Part shown: positions 21,666-32,082 of the stretch, one piece after another
Numbering within the stretch: position 1 is the stretch's first letter
How the letters are laid out: the number at the start of each line of letters is the position of its first letter
Assembly: GCA_028583685.1 (NCBI GenBank)
Contig: JAMXIF010000042.1
Location: 20,263,044 to 20,327,043, forward strand
DNA from: Petaurus breviceps papuanus
Lineage: Eukaryota; Chordata; Mammalia; Diprotodontia; Petauridae
Direction of reading: 5' to 3'
DNA: 64,000 nucleotides
Notes under the pieces: generated by a model
The model's input: only the letters and a program-made list of their open reading frames with translations
Database searches by the model: none
What the model was told of the DNA's origin: nothing
Position numbers and translations under genes: made by a program

Positions 21666-22700
21666 TTAACACTGGGAGGACAAAGACTTAGATTTTTCCT
21701 AAAGATAAGACCTAAAGTCAATTTGTTCTTTACAACTGTGATTAAATAGTCACTATCTTAATGTAATCACCATAAGCAAGATAAGAAAACAGCAGCAATG
21801 TTCATTTAATCAACACCTATATAACACTTGAGGGACAAAAACAATAAAAGAAGAGGGAATGAAATATAAGTTAATTATAGGCATCACAGATTTTTTTTAA
21901 ATGATAGGAAAAATAGTAGGGTGAGGAGAATCAAGTGGCAGTGGGGCAATTCTTAATTTATACATCTATTTCAAAAAGGGAAAATGGAGAAGTTGAATTT
22001 TTACAAAGTTTTGAATAGTGTCAAATATAATTTTCTAATGGTATATGAACATATATGTTCACACATTATATATGTATATTATATGTATGTATGTACACAT
22101 GTGTATATGTCTAGAGTGAGTTAGCAATGAGAAAAATCAAATGTTATTCTCTTTGGGGAAAGCAAAGTTTTTAAATGTCAGAGTCTGTGAAATTTAACAC
22201 ATAGCTTTAAATATTAATGGCACGAATTCTTCTTAGATACTTCTGTGGGTCTATTATTTAATTGATGTGATTACTTCCCTCAAAATGCAAATTGTTGCCA
22301 GTTCATCCCTTTTTATCTTGCATTTCCTTGCCATCTTGTAAATTCTCTATAGGGGGTCCTCAAAGATTGTCAATACCTTTCCTCTAAGCAGTTCATGTTT
22401 AATGGGTGAGGACTGAGTCATTAGAGAATGTGTGATCTACTCTGCCTGGTTGTAATGTACATGGAGGTCTGAGTTTGCAAACATACATAATAGAGGATGT
22501 TCCCTTCTCCCTCTCCTCCTAGCTCTCTCAATTCACTTAGCTGCTGAACTGGAACTAAGTGGATGTACACATAGACTAAAAATAGAATTACATACAGTGA
22601 TATAATTTGTATGAGGATCAAATAGCCAAAATTATTAAGAAAATTGAGAGAGAGAAGTAGAATGATTTTCATTGATAGATCTCATTATATTATGGAAGAG
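21666..22700. other. unassigned DNA with TATG-rich stretch
   Basis: TA/TATG simple sequence at about 22040-22115. No gene or recognised repeat otherwise; an open frame of 83 codons on the minus strand (22421-22672) has no motif. Confidence 0.35.
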
Positions 22701-23025
22701 TAATTATCAGAATTACCTGGTACTACATATAAATGGAAAAAGAAAAAAAAAGATGAAACAGAATAGTTAGTACAGAATTAGAATCAAATGCATATAAAAA
22801 GACTAATGTTTTACAAATCAAAGAGCACATAATACTAGAGTTGTGATGCCTTTTTCAATTAAAAAAAGTTTTGGGAAATTTGAATTTCACTATTGCAAAA
22901 ACAATGAGATTAGGTCGTCTTGTCACACCATAAAAACTAAATTAAGTTCTAAATGAATCAGTGATCTAAATATTTTGATAATTAGGACAAATTTATAAGG
23001 TAATAGAAAGCTATATTTATCAAAG
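22700..23025 (+). mobile_element. L1 LINE, ORF2 C-terminal fragment
   Basis: Sense-strand A-rich sequence with blocks that follow L1 ORF2: 'gttttgggaaatttgaattt', ATGAGATTAGGTCGTCTTG, TCACACCATAAAAACTAAAT, GTGATCTAAATATTTTGATA. These match the marsupial L1 order (TGGGAAAACTGGAAA, ATTAGACC, CACACCATATACCAA, ATGATTTAAACAT). Old. Confidence 0.5.
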
Positions 23026-23084
23026 CTGTGATGAGGTGGAAAATTCTTAGCTATTTATGGAATTGGAGAAATCAAAGGAGACAC

Positions 23085-24030
23085 TTCAATAAAAATGTTT
23101 ATTTCATACCTAAAACATGCAAGATTGTCTTAGACATTGAGGATAGGGTGACAAAAAAAAACCAGTCCCTAGTCCCAAGGAACATACATTTTTGTTTTAT
23201 TTTTTTTTTCTGGATGGGGGAGGAGATATATGTAAATAAGGAAAGGAGGAAGAGAGCATTAACAACAAAGGGAATAAGAGAATCAGGAAATGTTTCTATG
23301 GCACCCAAGGTGAGCCTAGAAAGAAACCAAAGCAGAGAGAGAGGGAATGCATATCAGGCCTAGGAACTGCCTGTATAAAGGCTCATAGGTGGGAGATGAA
23401 ATCCCAAGCTCAATGAGAGGCATGTACGTCAGTTTTTCTGGAATGTATATTTGAACAAATTCGAGTAATATGAATATTGCAAAAGAGGCAATCTAGAACC
23501 AAATTGATGAGAAATAAGGAGTTTGCCTTTTATCTAAAAATCAAGAGTTAGTGACTGACGTTTCTTAAATAAGAATAACATGATCAGAACTTTCCTTTAA
23601 GAAGCTTATTTTGGTAGGCGTGAAGAGACTAGGTTGGAAGCATGAGATATTGGAGGAAAAGAGGTCAGTTAGGAGGCCGTGCATTTTAAGAGACAATGAG
23701 CAAATGAATAAATCTAGTGGTAATATGAACTGAGAGATGAAGATGGATTTGAGAGGATTCTGGAGGTAGAATTAACAAGATTTGGCAGCTGTGGGATGTG
23801 AGGATTGCCAGGGGATGATGAGGATGATTTTAAGATTTTAAATGGTTTCCTAGAAAAATGGTGGTGCCTTTAAAGGAGATAGGGAAGCTTGGAGCAAGGA
23901 GGTGTTTAAAGGGGACAAATGAGTTTCCTTTTGGGGCATGGGGAACTAGAGATGAGCATATGCATCAGGGATTTGGTGAGGAATTATTTAGGAGTCATCT
24001 GTATAGAGGTAATAAACTCTTGGACATCGA
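23085..24030 (-). mobile_element. L2-type LINE, RT domain to 3' UTR
   Basis: On the minus strand the RT motif YLYTDDS is read at about 24010-23990 (plus: aggagtcatctgtatagagg). Downstream parts follow in antisense on the plus strand: 'cttattttggtaggcgtgaa' (24-kb side) to 'aggaactgcctgtataaagg', 'ccagtccctagtcccaagga' and the terminal TTTATTTCATACCTAAAAC. About 0.95 kb is recognisable and heavily diverged. Confidence 0.7.
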
Positions 24031-24075
24031 TAAAATTATCTAAAGAGTGCTTATAAGGAAAGAAGATAGAGGGTC

Positions 24076-24268
24076 CAGAGGTGGAGAACTTGTGTCCTTG
24101 AGGCTACATGTAGTCCTCTATGTCCTCAAGTGCAACCCATTGACCGAATCCAAACTTCACAAAATAAATTCCATTAATAAAAGGATTTGTTCTGTAAAAC
24201 TTGGCCTCAGTCAAAAAGCTGCACCCAAGGACCTAGAAGGCCTCATGGCTGCAGGTTTCCCACTCCTG
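24076..24268. mobile_element. palindromic hAT-type MITE
   Basis: A 193-bp near-palindrome. The left arm has 'cagaggtggagaacttgtgt', GAGGCTACATGTAGTCCTCT and 'gacCGAATCCAAACTTCAC'. The right arm shows the complements: GTAAAACTTGGCCTCAGTC, 'ccaaggacctagaaggcctc', 'gcaggtttcccactcctg'. The centre is 'ttccattaataaaaggattt'. This matches a remembered marsupial hAT-derived family with CAGxGGTGGGGAACCTG ends. Adjacent flanks (AGAGGGTC / GTCCAGGA) do not give a clear 8-bp duplication, so the ends or duplication are eroded. Confidence 0.8.
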
Positions 24269-24594
24269 GTCCAGGACATAGTCTGTACCATTTTGGTACT
24301 TACCTTGTGAAACGATAAAAAGAACTGTGTGTAAAAAAAAAATCCCTTACTATTAAATAGAAACTATCTAATAGGGGGGATGGCTGATAAAATATGGTAA
24401 TAGATTACTCTTGGTCCATTAGAAATGAGACTTTTGAACAATATGAAAAAATATACATAGATATTTATGATGAGATGCAGAGGGAAGAAAGGAAAAAAAC
24501 ACTATATGAACACTGAATATAACTATATAAACGATAACAATAATGATGACAATAAAGAAAAAATAGTTTAAGTGGAAGAAATTCAGATTTAGTC

Positions 24595-24735
24595 TCCCAG
24601 CAAGAATTTATTACATGCTTTCTATGTGTCAGGCACTGTATTAAGTAATTGAAATACAAATACAAGCAAAAGGAAAGACAGTTCCTGCCCTCACAGAACT
24701 TACATTCTCACAGTTGAAGATAGCATGTAAAAGGA
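24595..24735 (-). mobile_element. L2-type LINE, 3' end fragment
   Basis: Plus strand: 'gcaagaatttattacatgct', 'tatgtgtcaggcactgtatt', 'cagttcctgccctcacagaa', 'acttacattctcacagttga': antisense L2 terminus, one of the clearer ones. Confidence 0.85.
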
Positions 24736-25130
24736 AGGTGAGAATGGGAGCATGATGAAGAAATTCAGAGAAATGTAGTCTGTGAGAGCACTTCACAAGT
24801 GGAGGTTATCTGAGAAGCCATCCACTCAGAAGGAAGGGCCCCAGTTGGAGGCCGCTTCTGAATTGTGTCCAGGGCCAAGATGGTCTTCCAGGGCTGTGAG
24901 GTTGTTGGTCCATAGTAGAAAAGTAGTAAGAAGTGCATTCTGGTGGAAATTGAAATGCAGACAAGAGATAAAGGCAGCCAATACATCTACTTTTGTCAAA
25001 ATGTATAAACACATTTAAAAAGACAAAAGATATAAATATCAGTGTGTGTTTGGCGATTATTTTAAATGATTTGCATATTTAAATGTTTGCGGTTATGAAG
25101 TTCTAAGTGCTAATATTCTTTTTAAATAAC
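24736..25130. other. unassigned DNA
   Basis: Overlapping open frames on both strands (24765-25018) have no recognisable protein motif. May be part of a repeat I do not know. Confidence 0.35.
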
Positions 25131-25149
25131 CAGGAAAAAAAGGTTGTGT

Positions 25150-25500
25150 CTAGGGACTTGATAGTTCCCTAGTACTTTGACCTTGGTCAGATAATATCTG
25201 GAATTATGTTTTCAGTTCTGGGTGCCACATTTTAGGAATGTTGAAGATGTGGTCCAAGGGAGGACAGCTACAATGATGAGCAAGCTGGAGATCATTGTGT
25301 ATGAGAAGGGGTTAAAAGAATTTAAGATGTTTGACCTCAAGAATGGAAGACAGGGAGAATATGATCACTGCCTTCACTTATTTGAAGAACTGGCATAAGG
25401 AAAAGGGATTAGACTTGTTCTACATGTCCCAAGAAGGTAAAAATGGGAAAATAAGAATAGTGAATGGAAATGGGAAGGGCACAGGGTTTTTTGTTTGTTT
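25150..25500 (+). mobile_element. CR1/L3-clade LINE, 3' part of ORF2
   Basis: Sense blocks: 'ttttcagttctgggtgccac' , 'gaagatgtggtccaagggag', 'agctggagatcattgtgtat', 'gagaaggggttaaaagaatt', 'atttgaagaactggcataag', 'ggattagacttgttctacat'. This is the L3/CR1 C-terminal order (TTCxGGGCACCACATTT, GGAGACCATGCCCTATGAG, TTGAAGGAACTGGGGATGTT, AGAGGGATTAGACTTGTTC). No frame remains open through it. Confidence 0.75.
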
Positions 25501-25649
25501 TGTTTTGAGTTTGATTACCATTAGACATTCAGATTGTCTCATCTTGTGAAAAGTTAAATACACTTCTTTTTGTCTAATTCAAAACATTTTAAATGCTGTA
25601 ACATTTTTCTATTTAACATTTTATATTCAAAATTGAACATTTCAAAATT

Positions 25650-26135
25650 GTTTAAGCCTCTTGGCTAGGCATTGGGGATATATAAATGTAAAATGATATA
25701 GTCTATATCTTCAAATCTCTGCTATTTCTACTAGAATGGATGGAGGTAATAACATGAATGTAATTAAGTGTAATGAAAGAAAAGCAGAAATACAGGGGGA
25801 AAATCATTCCAGGAAAATTTGAGGAGGGAGAGAATATTTTTGGCTAAGGAAACCAGGAAAAAAGAGGTAGCACCTGAATTGAGCCTCGAAAGAAGATGTT
25901 TCTAAAGGGCTAGGATGAGAGACATGTACCTTCGAGACATGAGGAATAACTTGTAGGAATGCATAGAGAAAAGAGGTGTAAACTAATTTCAAGGGAAAAC
26001 TAGCAAGTTCATGTCTACTGGAACATAGTATGAAGGAATGTAATTTGGAAATAATGACTGGGAAGGTTGATTGGAGTAATATTGTGGAGAGTCTTTAATG
26101 CCAGACTGAGGAGTTATAGTTTATCTTTTAGTCAA
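25650..26135 (-). mobile_element. L2-type LINE, 3' UTR
   Basis: Antisense L2 order on the plus strand: 'ggctaggcattggggatata', 'aaatcattccaggaaaattt', 'gagtctttaatgccagactg' and 'gagttatagtttatctttta'. Diverged. Confidence 0.6.
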
Positions 26136-26446
26136 ATAAAATTTTCCAAGATGACATTACATAATATGAATGTCTTAGAAGAAACAAAATTAAAATTCTT
26201 TCAGTTACAGAAATAGCTTCAATTTTCTCTTTCTTAAGAGTTTTAAAAAGCAATAAATAAAGAGCAAAAAAGCAATAAAGAGCAAAAAATTTAAGAGCTT
26301 TGCCTTTTTCGATAAGAGAATGTGAGAATAAAGCTCTTATGGCTAATTAAGTTGGCATGTAAATTAGAACAATGCTTTTTAAAGGTAAGCTAATTTTTTT
26401 CTGCTATCATAACAATTTTTGAAATCCAGAAAAGGGGCCAATTTTA

Positions 26447-26606
26447 TTTTATTTTATTTTTTGGAGGGGGGAAAGCAGGGCAATTGGGGTTGTGACTTAT
26501 CCAAGGTCACAAGCTAGTAAGTGTTAAGTGTCTGAGGTCAGATTTTAACTCAGGTCCTTCTGATTCCAGGGCCAGTACTCTATTCGTTGTGCCACCTATC
26601 TGCCCT
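26447..26606 (-). mobile_element. tRNA-derived SINE, standard marsupial type
   Basis: Minus strand starts AGGGCAGATAGGTGGCACAA, has a box-B-like GAGTTAAAATCTGA, and ends GTCACAACCCCAATTGCCC with an A-rich tail (TTTTATTTTATTTT on the plus strand). GGCCAATTTTA occurs at 26436-26446 and 26612-26622, a target duplication. Confidence 0.93.
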
Positions 26607-26630
26607 GAAGTGGCCAATTTTAAAAAGCAA

Positions 26631-26682
26631 TGTGTGTGTGTGTGTGTGTGTGTGTGCATGTGTGTCTGTATCTGTGTGTGTA
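26631..26682. repeat. (TG)n microsatellite
   Basis: Mostly pure TG with a few interruptions. Confidence 0.97.
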
Positions 26683-26839
26683 TTTATATATTTCCCTCTC
26701 TTTTTACAAAACAATATTCCCAGAAAGAACAACTTTATTTTCCTTCTTTGAAATTCCTCTGAAATATGGATCCTCCTTAAAGAAAGAATGCCACACTTGG
26801 AATAAGTTTTCCTAGCTTCATAGAGCAGCCTGCGGTGTT

Positions 26840-27005
26840 TGCTACCTGTGTAGAGACAATTCCTTAATCTTTCTCAGTGTATACTCTTTTCTTCCATGGG
26901 GATAATGATGACTATGTTGCCTACCTACCTCACAAAGCTCTTGGGGGAAAAAATTCTTTGTCAACATCTATGAGCTATATAAATGTGAATTATTTTTATC
27001 ATATA
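26840..27005 (+). mobile_element. MIR-type SINE, 3' half
   Basis: 'acaattccttaatctttctc', ATGGGGATAATGATGACTAT, 'cctacctacctcacaaagct', AGCTATATAAATGTGAATTA: distal MIR, sense. Confidence 0.75.
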
Positions 27006-27164
27006 CCTTCCCCCTACAAGATCTCTTCCTCTCATATTTCATGAAATCTTTTCTCTCATATTTGGAGGAGTACCATGAAGAATAAAGATAGCCACAAGAG
27101 ACCACATAGTGGAAAGAAACAGGTAACCAGGCAACTTGGGTTCTAGGTTCTCCCAAAGATATGT

Positions 27165-27290
27165 TGTTGTTTTTAACAGAAAAGATGATTGAAGCCCAAG
27201 GAAGTACTTTTCCCAGTCACATACCACGAGTACAGGAGAGACCAGAACCCAGATCCTTACTCAGAGAAGGAGTCCATAGCCTTGATTTGA
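27165..27290 (-). mobile_element. possible MIR fragment
   Basis: 'ttttcccagtcacataccac' and 'agaacccagatccttactca' on the plus strand resemble the antisense MIR head and core. Weak. Confidence 0.4.
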
Positions 27291-27477
27291 CTGACAAAAG
27301 GACTGCAACACAAAAAAAGGTTAAGAAGCCCTACCCAAGAATTATTTAAGATCTGCCAGTCATCAGCTCCTACATTGTGTTAGGCTTTACCCACCCCTTC
27401 CAATTCAAATGCCATGTATTGTGTGGTTGCTATGTATTCAACACAGAATTTTTTTGGACTGTTAATATTTAGACATA

Positions 27478-27655
27478 TGCTCATAGATTGAGAACTGGAA
27501 GGGACTTCAAAGGCCATTCAGTGCAAACTCCTCATTTTTTTCAGATGAGGAAACTAAGGCACATAGTTTCATTACTTGCCTAAAGCCACACAGCTAGGAA
27601 AAATTTGTGGTGGAATTAACATAGACCTTCTCTTGCTCCCTATCTAGTAATCTTT
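27478..27655 (-). mobile_element. MIR-type SINE
   Basis: Plus strand: 'gaactggaagggacttcaaa', TTCAGATGAGGAAACTAAGG, 'cttgcctaaagccacacagc', all in antisense MIR order. Confidence 0.8.
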
Positions 27656-27839
27656 CTTCCTCACAGGAGTTGAGTGAAGGCAGAACCAGAAGAAAGTATA
27701 ATTGGGAAATGTTTAGTAAAATAAATAAAAAATACAATATAGCAGAGATAATGTTAATTTGTAGTTGTCTAAGTCAATATATAGCATTTCTATTTGTATT
27801 TGACACCATTGCTATACCAGTATGTCTCCTGTTCACAAA

Positions 27840-28085
27840 GTACATTCCTCATGTGAGGACTAGTTTCCCTCACATTCACAAGGTGTTCCAAAAGTCTTAG
27901 GGCAGTCTGAAGCTATTAAGGTTTAATAAAAGAGCACTAAGATTGTTTGGGACACCCATTTAACAGGTAAAGGACTGAAGGAATAGGGGGACATTTTGTC
28001 AAAGATCATTCAGCTAGCAATTGGAGAGTAATAATTTTAAACCTGATATCCTGATCCCAAGTCAATTGTTCTTTTTACCATGTTA
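27840..28085 (-). mobile_element. MIR-type SINE split by a mariner-type mini-element
   Basis: The antisense MIR tail-like 'cctcatgtgaggactagttt' lies left of 27881, and 'ccatttaacaggtaaaggac', GTCAAAGATCATTCAGCTAG and 'cctgatatcctgatcccaag' lie right of 27957. The piece between them is the separate palindromic element. Confidence 0.6.
27881..27957. mobile_element. mariner-type (TcMar) mini-element, palindromic
   Basis: 77 bp whose ends are inverted repeats: AGGTGTTCCAAAAGTCTTAG at the left and CACTAAGATTGTTTGGGACACC at the right (allowing mismatches), with GAAGCTATTAAGGTTTAATA in the centre. This is the structure of short Tc1/mariner MITEs. Target TA dinucleotides are not clearly preserved. 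Confidence 0.7.
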
Positions 28086-28429
28086 CAGTAACCATTTGAG
28101 CTGTCATTTCATTATTCTAGGATAACATTTCCTAAACTCTGTTCTGTAGAACCCTATTTGTTTATGAGATGTCCCCTGGGACTTGGTGAAGAAATATCAC
28201 TGTTTTTTTCTTCCTCTTCTTCCCTTCATATAGTATCCTCCCCTCTCTCCTTCAGGTGATACATGCAAATGTCTGTATATACAAATTTAATAAATACTTA
28301 ATAAATGTTTATTGATTAAGATCACTTCTAATTAAATTACCATGCTGCTAAGGTGATTGACATCGCCTCTTTCCCCTCACATCCCTCTTCTGATTTTTGG
28401 GCTGGGGGACAGATTACCAAACTCCTCCC
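28086..28429. other. unassigned, with a short L2 3' terminus
   Basis: 'acttaataaatgtttattga' at 28298-28317 is an L2 end on the plus strand. The rest is not recognised. Confidence 0.45.
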
Positions 28430-28666
28430 AATGCCTTCTTCTCAGCTCATTCAGCTTTGCATCTGTTGCTCTGCCTGGCTTCAGTTCCCCAGGGAATGAG
28501 GTGCTTCTGAACTTATAAACACCCTTTGTGTCTTTCCTGGCTCCTTTTGTGTGTTGTCCCCCCACTTGTAAATTGTATGCTCTTCCAGGGCAGGGACTGT
28601 CTTTCTGTTTATTAATTGTATCTCCAGTGCTTAATACAGTTCCTGGCACTTAGTAAGCACTTAATG
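28430..28666 (+). mobile_element. L2-type LINE, 3' end, interrupted by Tigger1
   Basis: Sense L2 order: 'cccagggaatgaggtgcttc', 'actTGTAAATTGTATGCTC', TTCCAGGGCAGGGACTGTC, 'cagtgcttaatacagttcct', 'ggcacttagtaagcacttaa'. The L2 stops at the Tigger1 end; after it (29459 onward) TAGATATTTTATTAGATTA fits the L2 tail TAAATGTTTATTGATTG. Confidence 0.88.
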
Positions 28667-29458
28667 CAGGTATACCTCAGAGATACTGCAAGTTTGGTTC
28701 CAGTGCATGGCAATAAAGTGAATATTACAATAACATGAGTCACAATATTTTTTAGTTTCCCAGTGCATATAAAAGTTATGTTTCCATTATATTGTAGTCT
28801 GTTTGCAATAGTATTATGTCTAAAAATGTACATATGCTAATTAATTATTGATAAACAGAAATGCTAACCATTAGCTGAGGCTTCAGTGTAGCCATAATTT
28901 TTTTGCTAGTGGAGGGTCTTGCCTCAATGATGATGGCTGCTGACTGATCAGGGTGGTGGTTGCTGAAAGTAGGGGTGACTGTGGCAATTTCTTAAAGTAA
29001 GACAGTGATGAATTTTGCCTGGTTGATTGTCTCTTCCTTTCATGTGAACACTTACAAGACTTTGTAGGGTTGTTAATTGGCCTAATTTTAATATTGTGTC
29101 TTGGAGTAGAGAGGCCCAAGGAGAAAGAGAGAGATGAGGAAAGTCTGGTAGGTAGAGCAGTCAGAGGACATGCCATATCTATCAATCAAGTTTGCTGCCC
29201 TTTGGGAACCCAGTTTATTATACTCCAAAACAATTACAAAAGTAACCTCAAAGATCACTGACAACAGATCACTATAGAATAGGCATAATAGTAATGGAAA
29301 CATTTAAAATATTTTGATTCTTACCAAATATGACACAGAGACATGATATTATGTTGAAAAAATAGCATTAACAGACTTATTTGCTGCAAGGTTGCCACAA
29401 ACCTTCAATTTGTAAAACAGGCAATACCCACGAAGCACAATAAAATGAGGTATACCTG
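28667..29458 (-). mobile_element. Tigger1 DNA transposon (TcMar), internally deleted, 792 bp
   Basis: Both ends are the Tigger1 inverted repeat: CAGGTATACCTCAGAGATAC at 28667 and TGAGGTATACCTG ending at 29458, followed by TA (the left TA is changed to TG). On the minus strand a 100-codon frame (29185-28883) ends with [20 protein letters not shown], then [16 protein letters not shown], which matches the remembered C-terminus of Tigger1 transposase. Upstream, KCSHERKR resembles the protein's first residues (KCSSERKS). So most of the transposase (over 1.5 kb) is deleted and its two termini are joined. It cannot transpose by itself. It lies inside an L2. Confidence 0.95.
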
Positions 29459-29499
29459 TAGATATTTTATTAGATTATTAGAAATGTACAATCTATGAT

Positions 29500-30415
29500 T
29501 TTATAAATGTAGGGCCTTCTACAGGTAGGGAATCCCTCCACCAACACAGAGTTACCTGTGATTCGCTGTAGTTTTGGGAGAGGCAATCCATGGTTTATCC
29601 AATCTTTATTTTGAAAGACATGAATAATATTTGTTCAGAACAAATATACCTGATCAGCAAAAAAAATTTTTTTTATAAAATTGGCTAATAAGTTAACAAC
29701 TACCTTAAAAATTGAGAGAAGGTCATTTGGTGTTAAAACCATGGACCCTAAAGGACTGAGAAGTTTTGATCACCAAAATCAAGCAAATTTTTAAAAAATC
29801 ACAGCTTACAACTGAATGATACGATTGACTGTATTTTCATAGAAATATCCAAAATCTATGTACAGACAATTGTCTATGCCAGGAATCATGATCCAGTTTA
29901 TGGTTTTGTTTTGTTTTTCTTGTGCTTATGAAAAGCACAGCAGATGCTGAAACAGTTTTTGCCAATAATACTGCTTTTGCTCCCCCTTTCATGTTTTTAA
30001 TACAATGTTGGCTCCACAGCTGGGCTCTTGAGTTTTATCATAAAACTCCTAGATTTGAAGAAATAAATTAATTTAACACCAAAGTGCAGACTAGAACTGA
30101 ATCAATATTTTTTTGAAGTTCTATAAGAAATCCAAACTCCCTTTTCTCTGCCTGATTTTGCTTTTTGCTTAGACAGATTCATTCTCCCAGCATTTCCCAA
30201 ACTGATTTGAACATGGAAAATGTTTGGGCTTGAAATATATTGATAGAATCCATAAATGCCATTCCAGAGATTTGAAATAAGTCCAAGGAGGAAGGGAAAT
30301 GGGCCATATAGATTTTGGAGCAAAATAGAGATAATGAAGGCTATTTCTATCTTGAAAAATTTTATATGCAATAAATATATTTCTTGTATATCTTTTATTT
30401 AGTGTTTTAAAAACT
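29500..30415. other. unassigned DNA
   Basis: No gene or recognised repeat. An 89-codon frame at 30102-30371 (minus) has no known motif. Confidence 0.35.
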
Positions 30416-30417
30416 GC

Positions 30418-30545
30418 AGAGGCATCATAGTTTAATATGTCAAGTGTTGAGTTTGTAGTCAGGAAGACTTGAGTTACATTTCAATTTCTGAAATTTATTA
30501 ACTTCGTGATCCTGGTCAAGTCACTTAAGCTCTATGTTTTTGAGG
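30418..30545 (+). mobile_element. MIR/MAR1-like CORE-SINE, 5' part
   Basis: 'gaggcatcatagtttaatat', 'agtcaggaagacttgagtta', 'gatcctggtcaagtcactta': SINE head and core in sense orientation. Confidence 0.7.
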
Positions 30546-31050
30546 TTATGCTCTAGGATTTATGATCTTTGTCACAGACAGGACCTTTGTACATTACACC
30601 CTTTTCTTTACCTTTCTGCCCTTGCTATTTCTCTTGTTCCTTCCCCTTTCCATACATCTAATCATTTCTTATCTCAAATCCTGTTCTCTGGGAATAAAGG
30701 ATTTGAGATCATTCACTTTAGATACTTCAGCGGATCTGTGATATCATCACTACAGGTGGTTTTGTCCAACAAAAGAGTGGAGAACTATGAAATATTTGAC
30801 TCCTCTGTCCAGAGAAACTGGTGGACATGTAGAGCCATGAGGACTCACTAGATGTGTGAAAAGAAGGAGGACTATCCCTACTGTGTGTTCCCTTCAAGTT
30901 CTCCCACAGGGAATAGTCAGTCAAGATGGGACTTGTAGGGGAGCTTTCCAGGAGAAGCCTATACTTCAGGGATTGTAAATAACTCTGAGATTCACATCTT
31001 TTTCACTAATGGTCTTGTTGCCTCTATATCCGTGATATCTCTTGAATCTG
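30546..31050. other. unassigned DNA
   Basis: A 105-codon frame (30534-30851, plus) begins inside the SINE and has no known domain. Nothing else recognised. Confidence 0.35.
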
Positions 31051-31054
31051 TTTC

Positions 31055-31745
31055 CTTCTGTTTATTCACACTCTCTAGTCACTAGTCCAGGTTCTGAACA
31101 CTTCTTGCCTGGATGATTGAAGCAGACTTCTCATGTGTCTGTCCTATCCAATCCATTCTCCATAGACTTGCATTGTAATTTTCTGAAAGCATTATACCTG
31201 TTATAAAGGCTGTTATACCATGGGACTGTTGTCCAACTCTGTTTTTCAGTATATTACATTGACTCAGATTATCTCTAAGATCAAATACCAACCCTTCCAT
31301 TTACCATTTAAAATCCTTCAAAATCTGACTCTAACCTATTTTTCCAGAAATTATTCCCTTTCATGCCCTTTTTGGTCCTGTAGATCCGTTTCTTTTCTTT
31401 TTCTTACACAATTGTTTCCATCTATTGTTTTGGTGCCTTTATACAGGTTGATTCACATACCTGCAATGCAGCTCCCCTTCTAAGAATCTAATTTTCTTCA
31501 AATCTCAGTTCAAATAGTACCTCTTACATGAGGCCTTTCCTGATTCATCTTCTGCAGATGTCAGTTCTCCAACCAAAAAATATCTCATCTTTATTTTACA
31601 AATCTCTTAAATATATTTATATGTGCACATATTCCTGATAGAGTGTACAATTTTTTTTTCAGGGAACAAACTATTCAATTTTACCTTTATATTCCCCTCT
31701 CCTAAAACAGTCCCTGGCATATAGTAAGTCCTTGTTGATTGATTG
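31055..31745 (+). mobile_element. L2-type LINE, RT C-terminus and 3' UTR
   Basis: Order in sense: 'actagtccaggttctgaaca', 'tgcctggatgattgaagcag', 'gtcctatccaatccattctc', 'taaaatccttcaaaatctga', 'tcttacatgaggcctttcct', 'cctggcatatagtaagtcct', TTGTTGATTGATTGG. About 0.7 kb, heavily diverged, frames broken. Confidence 0.8.
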
Positions 31746-31861
31746 GTTGGTAGAATGCTCTTTCACAGTTCTCACTTTTGTTTTTGTCCTTTTAGTACAA
31801 TTTTCTTCTGTAATATATTGAGTTGTATTCTTAGAAATAGTGGAAAAGAAGAAGTCCATTA

Positions 31862-32082
31862 TGTGCAAGGTACTGTGCTAAGTTCTTTACAAATATCCCC
31901 TTTATCCATATAACAGCCCTGTGAGGTAGATGCTTTTAGTATCCCCATTTTACATTGAAAGTGAAGCAGACAGTGGTTAAATGATTTGCCCAGGTTCACA
32001 CGACCAGTAAGAATCTGAGGTTAGATTTGAACTGAAGTCTTATTGACTCCAGCCCCCTCCCTTAACCATAGAGCTACCTGAG
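31862..32082 (-). mobile_element. MIR, nearly full length
   Basis: Plus strand: 'tatgtgcaaggtactgtgct', 'catataacagccctgtgagg', 'tatccccattttacattgaa', 'gatttgcccaggttcacacg', 'ttgaactgaagtcttattga', ACCATAGAGCTACC. Complete antisense MIR order. Confidence 0.88.

Noticed and set aside
24076-24268. microRNA precursor
   Set aside because: The hairpin is explained by a palindromic MITE; no independent sign of a microRNA gene.
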